From assembly GCA_017938625.1 (NCBI GenBank), contig JAGBBD010000003.1:1-35929 (forward strand): DNA of 35,929 nucleotides, in the 5' to 3' direction. The notes beneath the pieces are model-generated. The model worked only from the letters and a program-made list of their open reading frames with translations. It searched no databases and had not been told where the DNA came from. This DNA is from Oscillospiraceae bacterium. GTDB taxonomy: Bacteria > Bacillota > Clostridia > Oscillospirales > Oscillospiraceae. Shown here one piece after another: positions 8,801-14,838 of this stretch. Every line of letters begins with the position of its first letter. The first letter of the stretch is position 1. The translations under genes and the position numbers were made by a program.

Positions 8801-10340
8801 CTGTTCCTGGGCAGAGCCTGTTGCCGAAACAGAAGCCTGCACCGATGAAGATGCCGACAATGTCTGTGACGTCTGCGAAGCAGAGCTGTCCTGCCTGCAT
8901 CTGAGAAAGAAGACCCGTCTGGTGACTGCAGATGACGAGACCAGCCATGATATCGTTGTGACCTGCAACTCTGTCTGCAAGCAGGTCCTGAGCACCGAAA
9001 CTGTGGTGTGCGCAGAGACCGAACTGATCACCAAGCTGGTGTCCAACGGCAATGTAACTCATACCACCACCGTTTCCTGCGAGTGCGGCAGAGTTATTTC
9101 CGAGGTGACTGAGGACTGCGCTGACGATGCCGGAACGACCAGTGTGGTCTGCGGTGTCTGCAATGGCTCTCTGGAGTGCAAGCATCCCAATACCACGGCT
9201 TCTTATGAAGCCGTGGGTGAGCAGAAGCACACCGTCACCAAGACCTGCGATGATTGTGAAGCGGTCGTTTCCGTCGAAGAAGCCGACTGCGTGAATGAGA
9301 ACGGCGATCTCGAGTGTGATCTGTGCACCGGCGAGCTCCCCTGCGAGCATGCACTGACTACCCCGTCCTATGCTGAAAACGGCAATCAGACCCACACTGT
9401 TACCAACACCTGTGACGAATGTGAGGAGATCGTCTCCACCGAGACGGTCGGCTGCGCCGATGAGGATGGCGACTACTACTGTGATGCCTGCGGTGGTCAG
9501 GTCGTTCCCGAAGGCACCTACTTCATCGATTTCAAGTATTCTGCCAAGAAGGCATCCGAACAGCCCTTCTGGCAGAATCTGAGAACTGTGAGCGGTGATG
9601 CGGGCAGCTCCAAGTTTATCGGCATCCGCGGCTGGGGCAGAGAAGAGACCGGTGCCATCAAGATGACCGAGACTGAGATCGAGGCCTACGGCGAAATGCT
9701 GACCTATATGAAGCAGAACTTCGGCTGGACGATCAATGAAGAGACCACCCCGCTGAACCTGGAGACGAACAGTGTTCCCAACAAAGCTGTCCTGTTCAAC
9801 ACGGACGGTGCCGTCAAATGGGGTCTTTCCTATCTCTCCGGCGGCTTTGACACAGAAGACCACGTTTCCAAGCTGGATCTGACTGTCACCGTGGAAGAAG
9901 CCGGCTGGTATGCCATTGATCTTACCGCTTTCCATGAGGCAAACTATGGCAGCACCACCATGGGAAGCTATGCCGGTCTGTATTCCGGTTCCGGCTATGC
10001 TGAGATCCTGGTCAATGGCAACTCTTTGCTGGAGGAATATTGTTTCTGCGGCGGTCTTGACGGTGTGTCCAACACGATCAATGGTCAGGAAATGGCCAAC
10101 CGTGTGGCAGCTGTTGAGGTCGGCTATGCCTACCTGAACGCAGGTGAAAACACCATCACCATCAATACCACGAAGGATCTCAATGGCGAAACCACAAGCT
10201 TGGCTCATGCGATCTGCCTGCAGTCCATGAAGCTGGAGCTGGTCAGCACCGACGAGTGCCCTGTCTGTCAGGGAACGGATGAGACCTGTGCTGTGTGCGC
10301 AACCAAGCCCGAAGACAGCGTTGTTGATCCTGAAGGTTAA
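2814..10340 (+). CDS. Giant secreted modular protein: duplicated N-terminal module, GLUG beta-helices, CBM-like domains, Cys-rich repeats
   Basis: The product is 2508 residues. A Sec signal peptide (about 1-27, cut after ASA) is followed by a duplicated ~135-residue module (about 32-317) shared with the proteins at 1 and 14839. A GLUG-like region follows (about 483-840, with FNGNGHTIANF and GLFGKVYGGTVKNLTI), then one Ig-like unit (about 943-1040). Three CBM-like beta-sandwiches (about 1043-1290, 1313-1536, 2233-2475) share DFK-FAK, NWY/NFGW, a VNG strand and a GEN(I/T)I strand. A second GLUG region (about 1596-1968, repeated GGLVG) and a Cys/His repeat array (about 1972-2231) lie between the second and third. 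No enzyme motif, LPXTG or membrane segment is visible. Adhesion or glycan binding at the cell surface is inference. The start follows GAAAGAAAGGGAAAG, a weak Shine-Dalgarno. The gene uses no TTA, CTA or TCA codon over almost its full length. Confidence 0.85.
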   Translation: MKTIVRKALACMLAVLVLFSAASVASAETAEQISFIGANMALGNELVLNFVIDAADIDDPADYTAVVTHAGKTTELPVEKHSTGNYCVSYPLAAREMADKVSAYIVNEHGDIVSETYERSIKDYAHTALDLSDGSNKAMDALMVEMLNYGAEAQKYFHYNESNLANADLTEEQQALCGDAQPCVNALVAGEQYYGTNLALNDSILLNLHFNRGDDAVEDMSAEVEFENFLGKQQTAQVEVLPYSSTLCRVRVDQIVLADARKDVTVKVYAADGSLYGEAVDSVASYVARSTGTRMDALSAAIIRFSDAAYTYLLNRGTEEDKPDVGGSASGDVVVDANGTVKESISLTDNNVQATVPAGVAVKDGTTSLTLSVDTVYDSNADVSVNENETAMSLDVHVEGVAEENTTAILVNLGEVLPIGLNMGNVALYHVENGETVEMTRVASMSELDSHNEYYYEPTTGEVTVALASFSEIVMVNEEAKWEGAVDYSWYDAAATTHTIANADQLAALSAIVGGMVGQTQDSFAGETINLIADIDLDDAEANNDESKIFYPIGYYNSEGTYEKTGTAITSGFKTFEGTFNGNGHTIANFYHNTWEMKGDHEWYAATEQCYRDGMGLFGKVYGGTVKNLTIKNFSSDGEITTTGCVAAYADFGATFENIAIFNCNPRVYNIGNGGIVGCVGWYTKAVTNKPVTFKNITVDNTNKISALWGSWDVACGGLVGQYYPTSGQDSYGNPKNGGISFENCHVSAQIDVNNDVCANYQYYAYRYAGMIIGSVRENETIDGHVYPKMDGITAKGCTVKYGDWNDYYYCELVANSLASYTHDHQFSRLVILESLDEIQAGDTWLKTGNYLLIDGETKTCYHIVKDAEGNLVRHMHEDSGEETVNGETVLKEDKQIVYLPFDQMFTGYGWGVTSKGVKDFEGITNLDIKYGDEDTSVTKFEYVGQESYITGKTLPLGNLFQTIADSGVAVDYDNVQVFVSPADDTSTVSAVYTPNKSVWGMGTLAFSGLGKAIITINDYYFCTPTTVEIEITEDNSLENPTVYTVDFKQFAKDIAAQELWNDLPYEITQEWLDAHPNADQATMRVPMSAETRYVGRFYEAKTATDKFLWGDTEKAAYDSIVEYQKANYNWYWYEPTTKLKTGENAKGMFVNYADNITWGISLYTGQLNNSNANFNFVLNVEKAGAYTLDMTAYYEGLTGAANIAATTGGGSGSGYLDILVNGKHAVDDYCLLGTYENGRINATMSNYMATVYLREGENIISLRPAKDMHGTESHHRRQINLVSMTFTEANCEHEVITDYYCETCGMQFVPESHILIDFKDFAKKASKTDWWQQLGATAIDKAKYLGYELKAMTAENKAAYTAMQQWLSENACWNFNEEVTGFTTTLDRKHVYLNASDAMTWGLAYYSTYFNCDNAKLGITVNVEKAGPYQLDMTAFYEGTTSNFNTDQVTGGTSNQPGVGGGYADIFVNGRLVADDHVFYPQNQQSVTQKSTVATIWLEEGENDITVVQALDHAGKLGSTSRRFICLKHLALVPVECAHETEIYEYARGEQMLSHVRSTVCANCFKVSAIDDGTCVDANSDYFCDNCGGPVVDTNETFMIGDENMLRTFSKLVDMGVSELNAELTDDIALTSAWVTNLTVDHTIGSAEAPYAGTFDGAGHTISGLTMSFGNVRASLGDGNNDNVRDFRLGLFSTTDGATIKDLTVEGSLKLSGRQTEYSKVAGIVACATDTTITNCVNRVTMTGNSSGSWAYQTNVGGIVGLADRCTVTRCGNEADLIVSGRYMGGLVGRIAVSDTPTVVCESYNLGTIDGCREVGGLVGVVGGCTNEETRTTITNCYSYGDFGSHSLKTVNKQTVYDYSNRYCGGLFGSADDENVYIELSNLIMSGSTFNAEMEGLTNAVVQSWPSAAFPVRENIWYEEGKGVEVSNAGGNYWGSGVSAEDLADPNFVRSLGCEFVLVDGETLPVLAWQHAHTEAAGYIHNGDMTHTEATVCEGCSWAEPVAETEACTDEDADNVCDVCEAELSCLHLRKKTRLVTADDETSHDIVVTCNSVCKQVLSTETVVCAETELITKLVSNGNVTHTTTVSCECGRVISEVTEDCADDAGTTSVVCGVCNGSLECKHPNTTASYEAVGEQKHTVTKTCDDCEAVVSVEEADCVNENGDLECDLCTGELPCEHALTTPSYAENGNQTHTVTNTCDECEEIVSTETVGCADEDGDYYCDACGGQVVPEGTYFIDFKYSAKKASEQPFWQNLRTVSGDAGSSKFIGIRGWGREETGAIKMTETEIEAYGEMLTYMKQNFGWTINEETTPLNLETNSVPNKAVLFNTDGAVKWGLSYLSGGFDTEDHVSKLDLTVTVEEAGWYAIDLTAFHEANYGSTTMGSYAGLYSGSGYAEILVNGNSLLEEYCFCGGLDGVSNTINGQEMANRVAAVEVGYAYLNAGENTITINTTKDLNGETTSLAHAICLQSMKLELVSTDECPVCQGTDETCAVCATKPEDSVVDPEG
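9012..9506 (+). repeat. Three 165-bp tandem Cys-rich repeats within the 2814 gene
   Basis: Units start at 9012, 9177 and 9342, each exactly 55 codons. The consensus is C-x-H near the start, H-T-V-T, T-C-x-x-C, a lone C, then D-x-D-x-x-C-D-x-C. A further full unit lies at about 8727-8891 and a shortened 40-residue unit at 8892-9011. Related single copies follow the first two CBM-like modules (about 6684-6745 and 7426-7590). The Cys/His spacing suggests metal-binding mini-domains, but this is unproven. Confidence 0.75.
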
Positions 10341-10367
10341 GCCTGTTCTTACAGCCAAATAATACCG

Positions 10368-10402
10368 GAGACGAGCTTCAATAGAAGCTCGTCTCTTATT
10401 TT
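10368..10402 (+). terminator. Rho-independent terminator of the 2814 gene
   Basis: A perfect 12-bp stem, GAGACGAGCTTC (10368-10379) with GAAGCTCGTCTC (10384-10395), AATA loop and TTATTTT tail, 28 bp after the stop codon. Confidence 0.92.
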
Positions 10403-10494
10403 ACGTGCGCACAAACGAAATTAAAAAAACACACAAAAATTGTCATACGTAGTTGAGTTTTTTCCGTGAAACAATCTGATTTTAGCAAAAACAC

Positions 10495-10523
10495 TTGTAA
10501 TTGCCATGGAAATATGATAAAGT
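10495..10523 (+). promoter_or_regulatory. Putative sigma-A promoter of the TetR-SipW operon
   Basis: TTGTAA (10495-10500), a 17-bp spacer and TAAAGT (10518-10523). The -10 hexamer and spacing match the GH36 promoter. It leaves an untranslated leader of roughly 120 nt before the TetR start at 10649, which holds the palindrome described next. Confidence 0.6.
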
Positions 10524-10575
10524 ATGTAAGATTTAATGTGGGCATTTGTCGCATGAAAGCAAAGAACGCAAAAGA

Positions 10576-10595
10576 GCAAACACCGCGGTGTTTGC
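10576..10595. promoter_or_regulatory. Perfect 20-bp palindrome, candidate TetR operator
   Basis: GCAAACACCGCGGTGTTTGC reads the same on both strands with no spacer. It lies in the leader between the promoter and the TetR gene, where TetR-family autoregulatory operators are often found. A second inverted repeat, AAATGT (10609-10614) and ACATTT (10620-10625), follows. Autorepression of the operon is inference from position and symmetry. Confidence 0.55.
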
Positions 10596-10648
10596 AATAT
10601 TTTGCGGGAAATGTAGTAAACATTTACGCTCGGAAAGGAGTCGTACAT

Positions 10649-11251
10649 ATGAAACCGGACGATAAGCATACGGCTCTGATCGAAGGTGCTATCCATGTGA
10701 TCGCCAACGAGGGAATTGACAGAGCAACGACGAAACGCATCGGCACTTATACCGGCATCAATGAAGCATATATTTATCGATGCTTCAAGGGGAAAGAGGA
10801 TCTGTTCGTACAGGCGTTTTTGCAGTTGGATAAAGAATTTGTAAACCATATCATGCTGCAGGTTCGTGTGATGGACAGGGAAGACCTTCCTTTCGAAGTG
10901 CGCTGCCGGAAGTTCTTCTCCGCTGTGTGGAGCTTTGTCCTTCACGAGCGTGACCGAAGTGTGTGCTACATCCAATATTACCACTCCCATTATTTTGCAA
11001 AGTATTCCCTGAATGGGCGCAGAGAACGTTTCAAACCTGTGCTGGATCGATGCAGCTCGGCATTTAAACCGCAGGCAGATGTGTGGCGGCTGCTCAATCA
11101 TATTCTGGATATCCTGTTTTCTTCGGCAGAGCAGGTATTTCAGGGAGAATTGCCGGATGATGAAAAAACGCAGGAGTATGTCTACTGTTTGATCTACTGC
11201 GGTATCGAGCCTTATCTGGCTTGGAGCGAAAGAGAATGTCTGGCAATGTAA
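10649..11251 (+). CDS. TetR/AcrR-family transcriptional regulator
   Basis: The protein has 200 residues, the normal size for the family. The N-terminal DNA-binding domain spans about 8-55: an EGAIHVIANEGIDRATTKRI-type first part, then a helix-turn-helix ending in the signature Y-I-Y-R-C-F-K-G-K-E-D-L (41-52). The C-terminal ligand and dimerisation region is unremarkable and gives no clue to the inducer. The start at 10649 is chosen over in-frame upstream ATGs because AAAGGAG at 10634-10640 sits 8 nt before it. The gene leads directly into the signal peptidase gene (44-nt gap, no terminator), so it probably controls export of the matrix-like proteins downstream and perhaps itself through the palindrome at 10576. 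Confidence 0.88.
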   Translation: MKPDDKHTALIEGAIHVIANEGIDRATTKRIGTYTGINEAYIYRCFKGKEDLFVQAFLQLDKEFVNHIMLQVRVMDREDLPFEVRCRKFFSAVWSFVLHERDRSVCYIQYYHSHYFAKYSLNGRRERFKPVLDRCSSAFKPQADVWRLLNHILDILFSSAEQVFQGELPDDEKTQEYVYCLIYCGIEPYLAWSERECLAM

Positions 11252-11295
11252 CAGACTGCTTTTTCTGAATTTAACCAAAGAAAAGAGGAATGGCA

Positions 11296-12006
11296 TTGAA
11301 AAAAGCATTGAATGTGATCAAGACAACGACTGTATGCCTGATCGTTGCGCTGGCGGTGTTCATGATGATCTTTACCATCGTTTCTGTGACCACCTTCAAC
11401 CGCAATGACCGGAATTTGTTTGGCTACAAGGCGTATATCGTAAACTCTGACTCTATGGCAGCGACCGATTTTGCTGCAGGTGATCTGATCTTCACAAAGG
11501 AAGTTTATGCCGGGGATCTCAGCGAAGGCGATATCATTACCTTTATTTCGCAGGATACCGAAAGCTACGGTGAGGTCGTGACCCATAAGATCCGCAGCAA
11601 GGCTGTGGATGCCCAGGGCAACCCCGGTTTCGTGACTTACGGTACGACCACAGGCGCCGACGACGCTGTGATCGTCACGTTCCCCTATATTCTCGGCAAG
11701 TACGAGTTCCATCTTGACGGCGTGGGTACATTCTTCAATTTCCTGAAAACACCCCAGGGCTACATCGTGTGTATCTTTGTTCCTTTTATGCTGCTGATCC
11801 TGTATCAGGGCATCAACTGCATCCGCCTGTTCCGCCGCTATAAGAAGGAGCAGAACGAGGAACTGCAGGCAGAAAAGGCAAAGATCGAAGCAGAGCGTGA
11901 GCAGGCAGACAAGATGATGGCAGAGCTGATGGCTCTGAAGGCCCAGCTGGAACAGCAGCAAAAGGCTCCCTCTGCGGAAGAGCAGCCTCCGGTCAGCACC
12001 AACTGA
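11296..12006 (+). CDS. SipW-type (ER-type) signal peptidase I with C-terminal coiled coil
   Basis: A membrane serine protease of the S26B type, which uses a Ser-His dyad to cleave signal peptides. One N-terminal membrane segment (about 10-33) is followed by the catalytic Ser in NSDSM (Ser53 from this start; the usual form is SGSM), GDLIF, GDIITF and VVTHKI with His97. A second membrane segment near 155-175 is followed by a charged cytoplasmic coiled coil rich in E, K, Q and A, an unusual tail. The TTG at 11296 is preferred because AGAGG at 11284-11288 lies 7 nt upstream; the ATG at 11290 would leave almost no spacing. The next gene is a second peptidase of the same type and then their presumed substrates. 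Which peptidase serves which substrate cannot be told from sequence. Confidence 0.85.
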   Translation: MKKALNVIKTTTVCLIVALAVFMMIFTIVSVTTFNRNDRNLFGYKAYIVNSDSMAATDFAAGDLIFTKEVYAGDLSEGDIITFISQDTESYGEVVTHKIRSKAVDAQGNPGFVTYGTTTGADDAVIVTFPYILGKYEFHLDGVGTFFNFLKTPQGYIVCIFVPFMLLILYQGINCIRLFRRYKKEQNEELQAEKAKIEAEREQADKMMAELMALKAQLEQQQKAPSAEEQPPVSTN

Positions 12007-12024
12007 GCAGATAGGAGATCATTC

Positions 12025-12552
12025 ATGAAGGTCGTAAAAAAACTGTGGAGCGTGATCTCCACGATCCTTGTGATCGCCATCGTCCTGTGCGCCGTGGCGC
12101 TCATGGGCTCAAGACTGCTGGGCTTCCGTGTGTTTACCGTCATTTCCGGCTCTATGGAGCCTGCCTACAGCGTGGGCGATCTGATCTATGTGAAGCCTGT
12201 GGATCCCGGTGAGATCAAGGTGGGTGATCCGATCACCTTTGTGCTTAACGAGGCTTTGGTGGTAGCTACGCACCGCGTGGTGGAGATCGATGCGGAAAAT
12301 CAGCATTTCCACACCAAGGGCGATGCCAACGAGATCGCAGATCAAGCACCTGTACATTTCAACAATGTGATCGGCGTGCCCAAATTCAGCATCCCAAAAC
12401 TGGGATATGTTTCTGATTTTATCCAGAATCCTCCCGGTATGTACATCACCATCGCTGCCTGTGCAGTGCTGATCCTGCTGGTCTTCCTGCCCGATATGCT
12501 GACAAAGAAGGAAGAAGAGGCAGAAAAAACAAAGGAAGAGACCAAAGTTTGA
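12025..12552 (+). CDS. sipW: SipW-type signal peptidase I
   Basis: The protein of 175 residues is close to the classic SipW layout. An N-terminal membrane helix (about 7-30) is followed by VISGSMEP with nucleophile Ser43, GDLIYVKPV, GDPITF, VVATHRVVEI with catalytic His83, and HTKGDAN. A C-terminal membrane helix (about 141-160) is followed by a charged K/E tail. It should process exported precursors of the TasA/camelysin type at the outer face of the membrane. The start is firm (AGGAG at 12013-12017, 7-nt spacing). It lies 18 nt after the first peptidase gene and 70 nt before the first TasA-like gene, an operon arrangement like sipW-tasA of Bacillus. Unlike the upstream copy it keeps the canonical SGSM and lacks a long coiled coil. 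Confidence 0.9.
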   Translation: MKVVKKLWSVISTILVIAIVLCAVALMGSRLLGFRVFTVISGSMEPAYSVGDLIYVKPVDPGEIKVGDPITFVLNEALVVATHRVVEIDAENQHFHTKGDANEIADQAPVHFNNVIGVPKFSIPKLGYVSDFIQNPPGMYITIAACAVLILLVFLPDMLTKKEEEAEKTKEETKV

Positions 12553-12622
12553 TTTTAGATTCCAAGCAGGTGTTTACCGGCAGGGATTTGAAATATAGTT
12601 TGAAAGAAAGGAGGAAAATTAT

Positions 12623-13324
12623 ATGAAACTGTCTAAGAAAAGGGTGTTGGTCATCGCGCTGGTCGTGTGCCTGGTGGCAATCTTGTCCATGGGTACTCTG
12701 GCTTGGTTCAACTACACCGATGACATCACCAACAAGTTCATGGTCGCTACCGATAGTGAAGGTACTCCCGATTTCGGTCTGGATATCTGGGAAACCGAAA
12801 ACGACGGCGATGACACCGTTGACGCCGACGGCGATGGCGACCCCATCAAGACCCAGGAAGGCAATACATACGAGGATATCACTCCCGGCGACGTTTTGGC
12901 AAAAGACCCCACTGTGGAGAACACCGGTCATTATGACCAGTGGGTTCGTGTGCTCGTTACTTTCGATGAGTACTCCAAGATCGAGGCTGCCTGTACCCGT
13001 GTCGGCATTTCCACCGATCTGAGGCAGTGGCTGGATATCGACACTGCCAACTGGACTGCCGATGATGCCGCTACCTTTACCGGCAACGACACCATCACTT
13101 ATGTGTTCTACTACAACAGCAAGCTTACTGAGGGTGCAACGGCTGCTCTGTTCAGCGAGATCACCATCCCCGGTGCGTTCGAGCAGGAAGACATGGCTTA
13201 TGTCAGCGGCGACTTTTCCGTCACCGTCAAGGCTGATGCCGTGCAGGCAGACAACACCGGCGATACCGCTCAGGCTGCATTTGCAGCTGTGGGCTGGACC
13301 GCAGGCGAGGCTTACGACGCATAA
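12623..13324 (+). CDS. TasA/camelysin-like SipW-dependent exported protein
   Basis: The protein has 233 residues. The signal region has K/R residues, a hydrophobic core at about 8-23 and then MGTLAWFNYTDDITNKF, the pattern typical of SipW-dependent precursors (S/M-x-G-T-L-A-W/Y-F-x-D-x-x-x-x-N). The mature part is acidic, with a Asp/Gly-rich loop near 60-75 followed by ITPGDVLAKDPTVENTG and a W-V-R-V strand, as in TasA/CalY beta-sandwich subunits that form biofilm fibres. The start is firm: AAGGAGG lies ahead of the ATG. It is probably cotranscribed with the two peptidases that would process it. Fibre formation is inferred from family, not shown here. It is the best TasA match in the window. 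Confidence 0.85.
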   Translation: MKLSKKRVLVIALVVCLVAILSMGTLAWFNYTDDITNKFMVATDSEGTPDFGLDIWETENDGDDTVDADGDGDPIKTQEGNTYEDITPGDVLAKDPTVENTGHYDQWVRVLVTFDEYSKIEAACTRVGISTDLRQWLDIDTANWTADDAATFTGNDTITYVFYYNSKLTEGATAALFSEITIPGAFEQEDMAYVSGDFSVTVKADAVQADNTGDTAQAAFAAVGWTAGEAYDA

Positions 13325-13410
13325 GCACTACCATCTGTAAGGTACGGCATACGGAAAACATGACATGATCCATATGCCGCAATTTAAAACATGTCACTTA
13401 GGAGGATCTT

Positions 13411-14673
13411 ATGAAAATCAAATCTACCAAGCGCGCACTGGTGCTCAGCGGTCTTGTGCTGCTGCTGTGCGTGTCCATGCTGGTTGGTTCCACCTTTGCG
13501 TGGTTCTCTGATTCTGTGACCAGCAAGAACAACATCATCAAGTCCGGCAATTTGGACGTCGTTCTGGAGTACAAGACTGCCGACATGGCTGACTGGGCTG
13601 TTGTGGAAGACGACACTGCTCTGTTCAGCGAAGATTCCCTCTGGGAGCCCGGCCACACCGAGTACGTCATGCTCCGTGTCAGCAACGCCGGCACTCTGGC
13701 TCTGAAGTACGCTCTGAAGGCTGAAGTGTATTCCGAGAAGGAAGGCACCAACGTTTACAACCAGCAGTTCCTGCTCTCTGACTACCTGATGTATGGTATC
13801 GTCACTGAGAACGATGTTGACACCGCCACCACCGACCGTGAGACCGCTGTGGCAGCTGCTGTCAACGAACTGACCTCTTCCATGGATGTCTCCGGCGCTC
13901 TGGAGGATCTGGGTCTGGGTAACGGCTGGGGCCAGCTGGTCGGCTCTGTCAGCACTGAGAGAGCTCTGCTGCCCGAGGAAAACAATGTTACCGCTCTGAT
14001 CATCACCATGCCCACCACTGTCGGCAACGAGGCCAACTACCTCACCGGCACTGAGGCTCCCTACATCAAGTTTGGCGTCAACCTGTATGCAACTCAGCAG
14101 ATGCATGAGGAAGACAGCTTCGGCGACGACTACGATGAGGATGCAAAGACTGAGCAGATCGAAGTTCCCATCGCCATCGTCCGTGACAATGGCCCCGTGG
14201 AAGATCTGTATGTTGAGTCCCTGTTCGGCGGCGGCCTGTTCGATGAGAACAACAATGAGCACCTGCGCGATATGGATGCAACTTTCACCTTTATCTCTCC
14301 CGCAGGCGTGACCGCTTACGACAACTGGGTCGCTGACTATGAGGTGACTGTGGATGCCGATCTGAACGACGGCGATGCTGTTCTGGCCGGTCAGTATGAC
14401 TTCATCGATGCCGATTGGCAGGCTTTCTATACTCCCGCCGTTGCAGCCAACCAGCCTCAGCGTCTGCTGGCTTCTCAGGGCCTGTACATGACCTATGCAG
14501 ATGTCCGTCAGTACGTTGGTGAGTTTGACTGCGGTGTTGAGAACATCAATGTTCCCGCCGGTACGACCATGACTGTTGCTCTGAAGCTGTACAAGTACGC
14601 TGAAGACGACTCCGCTCATGCAACCGTTCTCGACGAGATCACCGTTGCTTACTACAACTACACCTTTAAATAA
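13411..14673 (+). CDS. SipW-dependent-type exported protein, larger two-part TasA-like protein
   Basis: The protein has 420 residues. The signal region ends in GSTFAWFSDSVTSKNN (about 26-41), the SipW-type cleavage context. Residues about 30-230 form a TasA-like domain with EPGHTEYVMLRVSNAGTLAL and a closing GNEANY...GVNLYATQ. This half is clearly paralogous to the protein at 21247 (EPGYTQVVYLKV, GNEANY...GVIVEATQ). The remaining ~185 residues are an added region rich in Asp, Glu and aromatic residues that I do not recognise, ending in a beta-strand pattern. The start is set by TTAGGAGG (13398-13405). It is the last gene before the terminator at 14683. The extra C-terminal region may be an interaction domain or a second, diverged TasA-like unit. 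Confidence 0.82.
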   Translation: MKIKSTKRALVLSGLVLLLCVSMLVGSTFAWFSDSVTSKNNIIKSGNLDVVLEYKTADMADWAVVEDDTALFSEDSLWEPGHTEYVMLRVSNAGTLALKYALKAEVYSEKEGTNVYNQQFLLSDYLMYGIVTENDVDTATTDRETAVAAAVNELTSSMDVSGALEDLGLGNGWGQLVGSVSTERALLPEENNVTALIITMPTTVGNEANYLTGTEAPYIKFGVNLYATQQMHEEDSFGDDYDEDAKTEQIEVPIAIVRDNGPVEDLYVESLFGGGLFDENNNEHLRDMDATFTFISPAGVTAYDNWVADYEVTVDADLNDGDAVLAGQYDFIDADWQAFYTPAVAANQPQRLLASQGLYMTYADVRQYVGEFDCGVENINVPAGTTMTVALKLYKYAEDDSAHATVLDEITVAYYNYTFK

Positions 14674-14682
14674 TTGCTCCAT

Positions 14683-14726
14683 TACCGTTTGCACCCCTTC
14701 GGGGGTGCAGCGGTATATCGTTTTTT
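14683..14726 (+). terminator. Rho-independent terminator after the TasA-like pair
   Basis: GCACCCC (14691-14697), TTCG tetraloop and GGGGTGC (14702-14708) extend outward through TACCG/CGGTA, and a T6 run follows at 14721-14726. A second inverted repeat, TGACCGAT (14729-14736) with ATCGGTCA (14758-14765), comes immediately after. It could be a leader structure of the next gene. Confidence 0.88.
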
Positions 14727-14838
14727 GTTGACCGATGATCGCGAAGAGATCGTGCTTATCGGTCAGTAAAAAACCTGCGGCAGAAAGCTTGGTGCTTGCG
14801 GCTTGCTGTCGGGAAATGAAAGAAAGGGAAGTTATTCT

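Noticed and set aside
2787-10358. A 2523-residue minus-strand ORF covering the whole 2814 gene
   Set aside because: It is codon-aligned to the sense gene and exists only because TTA, CTA and TCA are not used there. It lacks a ribosome binding site and a domain pattern, whereas the plus strand has a signal peptide and clear modules.
10466-10648. Upstream in-frame ATG extending the TetR protein by 61 residues
   Set aside because: The extension starts upstream of the likely promoter, would include the palindrome, has no Shine-Dalgarno, and precedes the normal TetR N-terminus, which has its own AAAGGAG.
14803-14838. TTG start extending the Hint protein by 12 residues
   Set aside because: It would place a polar stretch before the signal peptide. 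The ATG at 14839 has the AAAGGGAA leader and gives a standard signal peptide.
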